DNA of 6,884 bases from Rickettsiales bacterium (GTDB taxonomy: Bacteria; Pseudomonadota; Alphaproteobacteria; Rickettsiales; UBA1997): positions 1 through 6,884 of the forward strand of contig JAITAR010000092.1 in NCBI GenBank assembly GCA_031284025.1. Direction: 5' to 3'. The notes below the pieces were generated by a model. That model saw only the letters and a program-made list of their open reading frames with translations. It was not told where the DNA came from and searched no databases. The translations under genes were made by a program, and so were the position numbers. Shown one piece after another: positions 5,598 to 6,884 of the stretch (its first letter is position 1; every line of letters begins with the position of its first letter).

Positions 5598-5954
5598 CTA
5601 AAAATTTAGACCGCCACTCCTAGCGGCCTCCGCCAAAGATTTTACCCTTCCAATGTACATATAGGGCCCTCTGTTAAAAACTACATCGATCACACCCATC
5701 TCTTCAGATCTTTTAGCAAGTTCTTCACCCACCACCGCTGCTATTTCAACACCTTTTTTACCACTAATCCTATCGGCCACAGTTTTCATTTTAGAGGACA
5801 CCTGAACGAGAACTTTTCCTTTCAAATCAACTATCTGAGCATAGATATTTTTGTTACTCCTAAAAACACTCAGGATTGGCCTCCCGCTCCTGTTATGACT
5901 TTTAATCCTATAGGCACTTCTGTTTTTTCTTCTATCGGTCAATTCTTTTTTCAT
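5598..5954 (-). CDS. rplR: 50S ribosomal protein L18
   Basis: L18 binds 5S rRNA and, with L5, anchors it in the central protuberance of the large subunit. The 118-residue length equals the family norm (117 in E. coli). Recognisable parts are the basic N-terminus (MKKELTDRRKNRSAYRIKSH), SVFRSNKNIYAQIVD at 29-43 and the family C-terminal block from VVFNRGPYMY (91-100) through GRVKSLAEAARSGGLNF (102-118). The usual His in YHGRV is Ile here (YIGRV). The ATG start at 5954 has AGGA 6 nt upstream and lies 8 nt after the rplF stop. It ends with TAG 24 nt before the preferred rpsE start, the longest gap in the window. Identification is secure. Confidence 0.97.
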   Translation of the reverse strand: MKKELTDRRKNRSAYRIKSHNRSGRPILSVFRSNKNIYAQIVDLKGKVLVQVSSKMKTVADRISGKKGVEIAAVVGEELAKRSEEMGVIDVVFNRGPYMYIGRVKSLAEAARSGGLNF

Positions 5955-5962
5955 AGCATGTC

Positions 5963-6499
5963 CTATTTCTTTTTACCCTCTTTCCTAAGGATAATCTGAT
6001 CCTTATACTTTATGCCTTTATCCTTATAGGGTTCGGTGGTTCGCATTGAAATTATCCTCGAGGAAAAATTACCCACCGCTTCTCGGTCATCCCCCTGCAC
6101 CACTATAAAATTAGGCTTTTCAGGAGTAACGGTTATGCCAGAGGGAATTCTAACTACTATATCATGGCTGTAGCCGAGACCGAGAATTAGAAAATCCTTA
6201 GCCACCGCCGCTCTATAGCCAATGCCGTTGTACTCCAGAATCGTTTTAAAACCTTCAGCCAGCCCCGTGACCATATTATTAAGATTACTTCTATGCAGTC
6301 CCGAGAAAACTACACTCTTTGAAACATTAGGTTTTTCTTTTATAGACAGATTTCTGTCCTCCAGAAAAACCTCCACCATATTTCCAAAATTATAGGTTTT
6401 AACTCTGCCGCTTTTCTTGAAAGTTATCACCGTACCCTCTATGGTCACCTCAATGTCCTTCGGAATCTTTATTGGTAATTTTCCTATTCTACTAGTCAC
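5963..6499 (-). CDS. rplF: 50S ribosomal protein L6 (GTG start)
   Basis: L6 is a two-domain large-subunit protein located at the base of the L7/L12 stalk near the sarcin-ricin loop. The 178-residue product has the usual length (177 in E. coli). It opens MTSRIGKLPI, has NNMVTGLAEGF at 74-84, GIGYRAAV at 92-99, and the family signature TEPYKDKGIKY at 155-165, normally PEPYKGKGI. The tail RKEGKKK is typical. The start is GTG at 6499-6497: the only codons between it and the in-frame rpsH TGA are TGG, TGG, GGT and TTT. GGTGGGG precedes it at 4 nt spacing. The ATG overlapping the rpsH stop is out of frame and reaches a stop after six codons. It lies 12 nt after rpsH. Identification is secure. Confidence 0.97.
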   Translation of the reverse strand: MTSRIGKLPIKIPKDIEVTIEGTVITFKKSGRVKTYNFGNMVEVFLEDRNLSIKEKPNVSKSVVFSGLHRSNLNNMVTGLAEGFKTILEYNGIGYRAAVAKDFLILGLGYSHDIVVRIPSGITVTPEKPNFIVVQGDDREAVGNFSSRIISMRTTEPYKDKGIKYKDQIILRKEGKKK

Positions 6500-6503
6500 A
6501 AAA

Positions 6504-6510
6504 CCCCACC
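6504..6510 (-). promoter_or_regulatory. Ribosome-binding site deciding the rplF GTG start
   Basis: GGTGGGG on the minus strand lies 4 nt before the GTG at 6499, in the 12-nt rpsH-rplF gap. The spacing is short, but no other in-frame start exists upstream, because the rpsH TGA is in the same frame. Confidence 0.6.
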
Positions 6511-6511
6511 A

Positions 6512-6884
6512 TCAAAATATTCTTAGTAACAATTCGCCCCCAGTATTGAGACGCTTAGCATCGTAGTCGGTTATCACTCCCTTTGGGGTAGACATAATGA
6601 TAATCCCCAAACCATTATAAACAACGGGAATATCCTCCGCCTTAGAATATACCCTCCTGCCGGGCTTAGAAAGCACCTCAATTTCTTTAATAACCGGTTG
6701 TAGGCCATTGTACGCCAATACTATTTCTATAACATCAAAACTTCCGTTATTGTCAACCTCAAAATCTGCAATGAAACCATCTTTCTTTAAAAGCTCCAGT
6801 ATAGCCAGTTTCAACTTAGAGCTTGGAGTAATAACTCTCTTTTTCCCGGACATTTGTCCGTTTTTTAAACAGGTAACCAGCTGA
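6512..6884 (-). CDS. rpsH: 30S ribosomal protein S8 (5' end outside window)
   Basis: S8 binds helix 21 of 16S rRNA early in small-subunit assembly, and in E. coli also represses the spc operon. The visible frame gives 123 residues and is open to the window edge. Residues 1-15 (QLVTCLKNGQMSGKK) align with the family N-terminus MLTRIRNAQMRGK, so the ATG at 6853 is an internal methionine and the true start lies roughly eight to ten codons beyond the window. Later motifs are TPSSKLKLAILELLKKDGFI (19-38), LSKPGRRVYSKAEDIP (71-86), NGLGIIIMSTPKGVITD (90-106) and TGGELLLRIF (114-123). SKPGRRVY, DIP and NGLGI are the form I know from Alphaproteobacteria. The conserved T-R-I-R-N reads T-C-L-K-N. The TGA stop lies 12 nt before rplF. 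Confidence 0.96.
   Translation of the reverse strand, partial: QLVTCLKNGQMSGKKRVITPSSKLKLAILELLKKDGFIADFEVDNNGSFDVIEIVLAYNGLQPVIKEIEVLSKPGRRVYSKAEDIPVVYNGLGIIIMSTPKGVITDYDAKRLNTGGELLLRIF

Overview
The window is a stretch of a bacterial ribosomal-protein (spc/alpha-type) operon. All twelve genes lie on the minus strand, so transcription runs from position 6884 towards position 1. In that order they are rpsH (S8, 5' end outside the window), rplF (L6), rplR (L18), rpsE (S5), rpmD (L30), rplO (L15), secY, adk, rpsM (S13), rpsK (S11), rpoA and rplQ (L17, 3' end outside the window). Gaps are 3-24 nt, rplO and secY overlap by 11 nt, and no non-coding stretch is longer than 24 nt. I see no internal promoter, terminator, RNA gene, mobile element or CRISPR array.

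The order secY-adk-rpsM, without map, infA or rpmJ in between, is the arrangement I know from Alphaproteobacteria. S8 carries the alphaproteobacterial-style block SKPGRRVY...DIP..YNGLGI..STPKG. Adk has a four-cysteine, zinc-type LID resembling that of Rickettsiales. The DNA is visibly A+T-rich, and arginine and isoleucine are mostly written AGA/AGG and ATA even in these highly expressed genes. Together this suggests an alphaproteobacterium with a host-associated or reduced-genome character (Rickettsiales-like or Holosporales-like). That is inference; the lineage cannot be fixed without a database. TAA, TAG and TGA all serve as stops, so the standard bacterial code applies.

Functionally the block joins small-subunit proteins (S8, S5, S13, S11), large-subunit proteins (L6, L18, L30, L15, L17), the RNA polymerase alpha subunit, the SecY translocon channel and adenylate kinase. 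Tight spacing, with several Shine-Dalgarno sites inside the preceding gene's last codons or stop, points to one polycistronic message with translational coupling.

I found no undescribed multi-gene system; the gene content is conserved housekeeping. The unusual features are inside the proteins. S5 carries a strongly acidic C-terminal extension of about 110 residues containing a 15-bp tandem repeat. SecY lacks most of its usual cytoplasmic N-terminal segment. S13 has an insertion of about nine residues, S11 has altered conserved motifs, and Adk has Trp in place of the usual Asp of its STGD motif. Three genes start with GTG or TTG. The apparent ATG of rpsH is an internal methionine.
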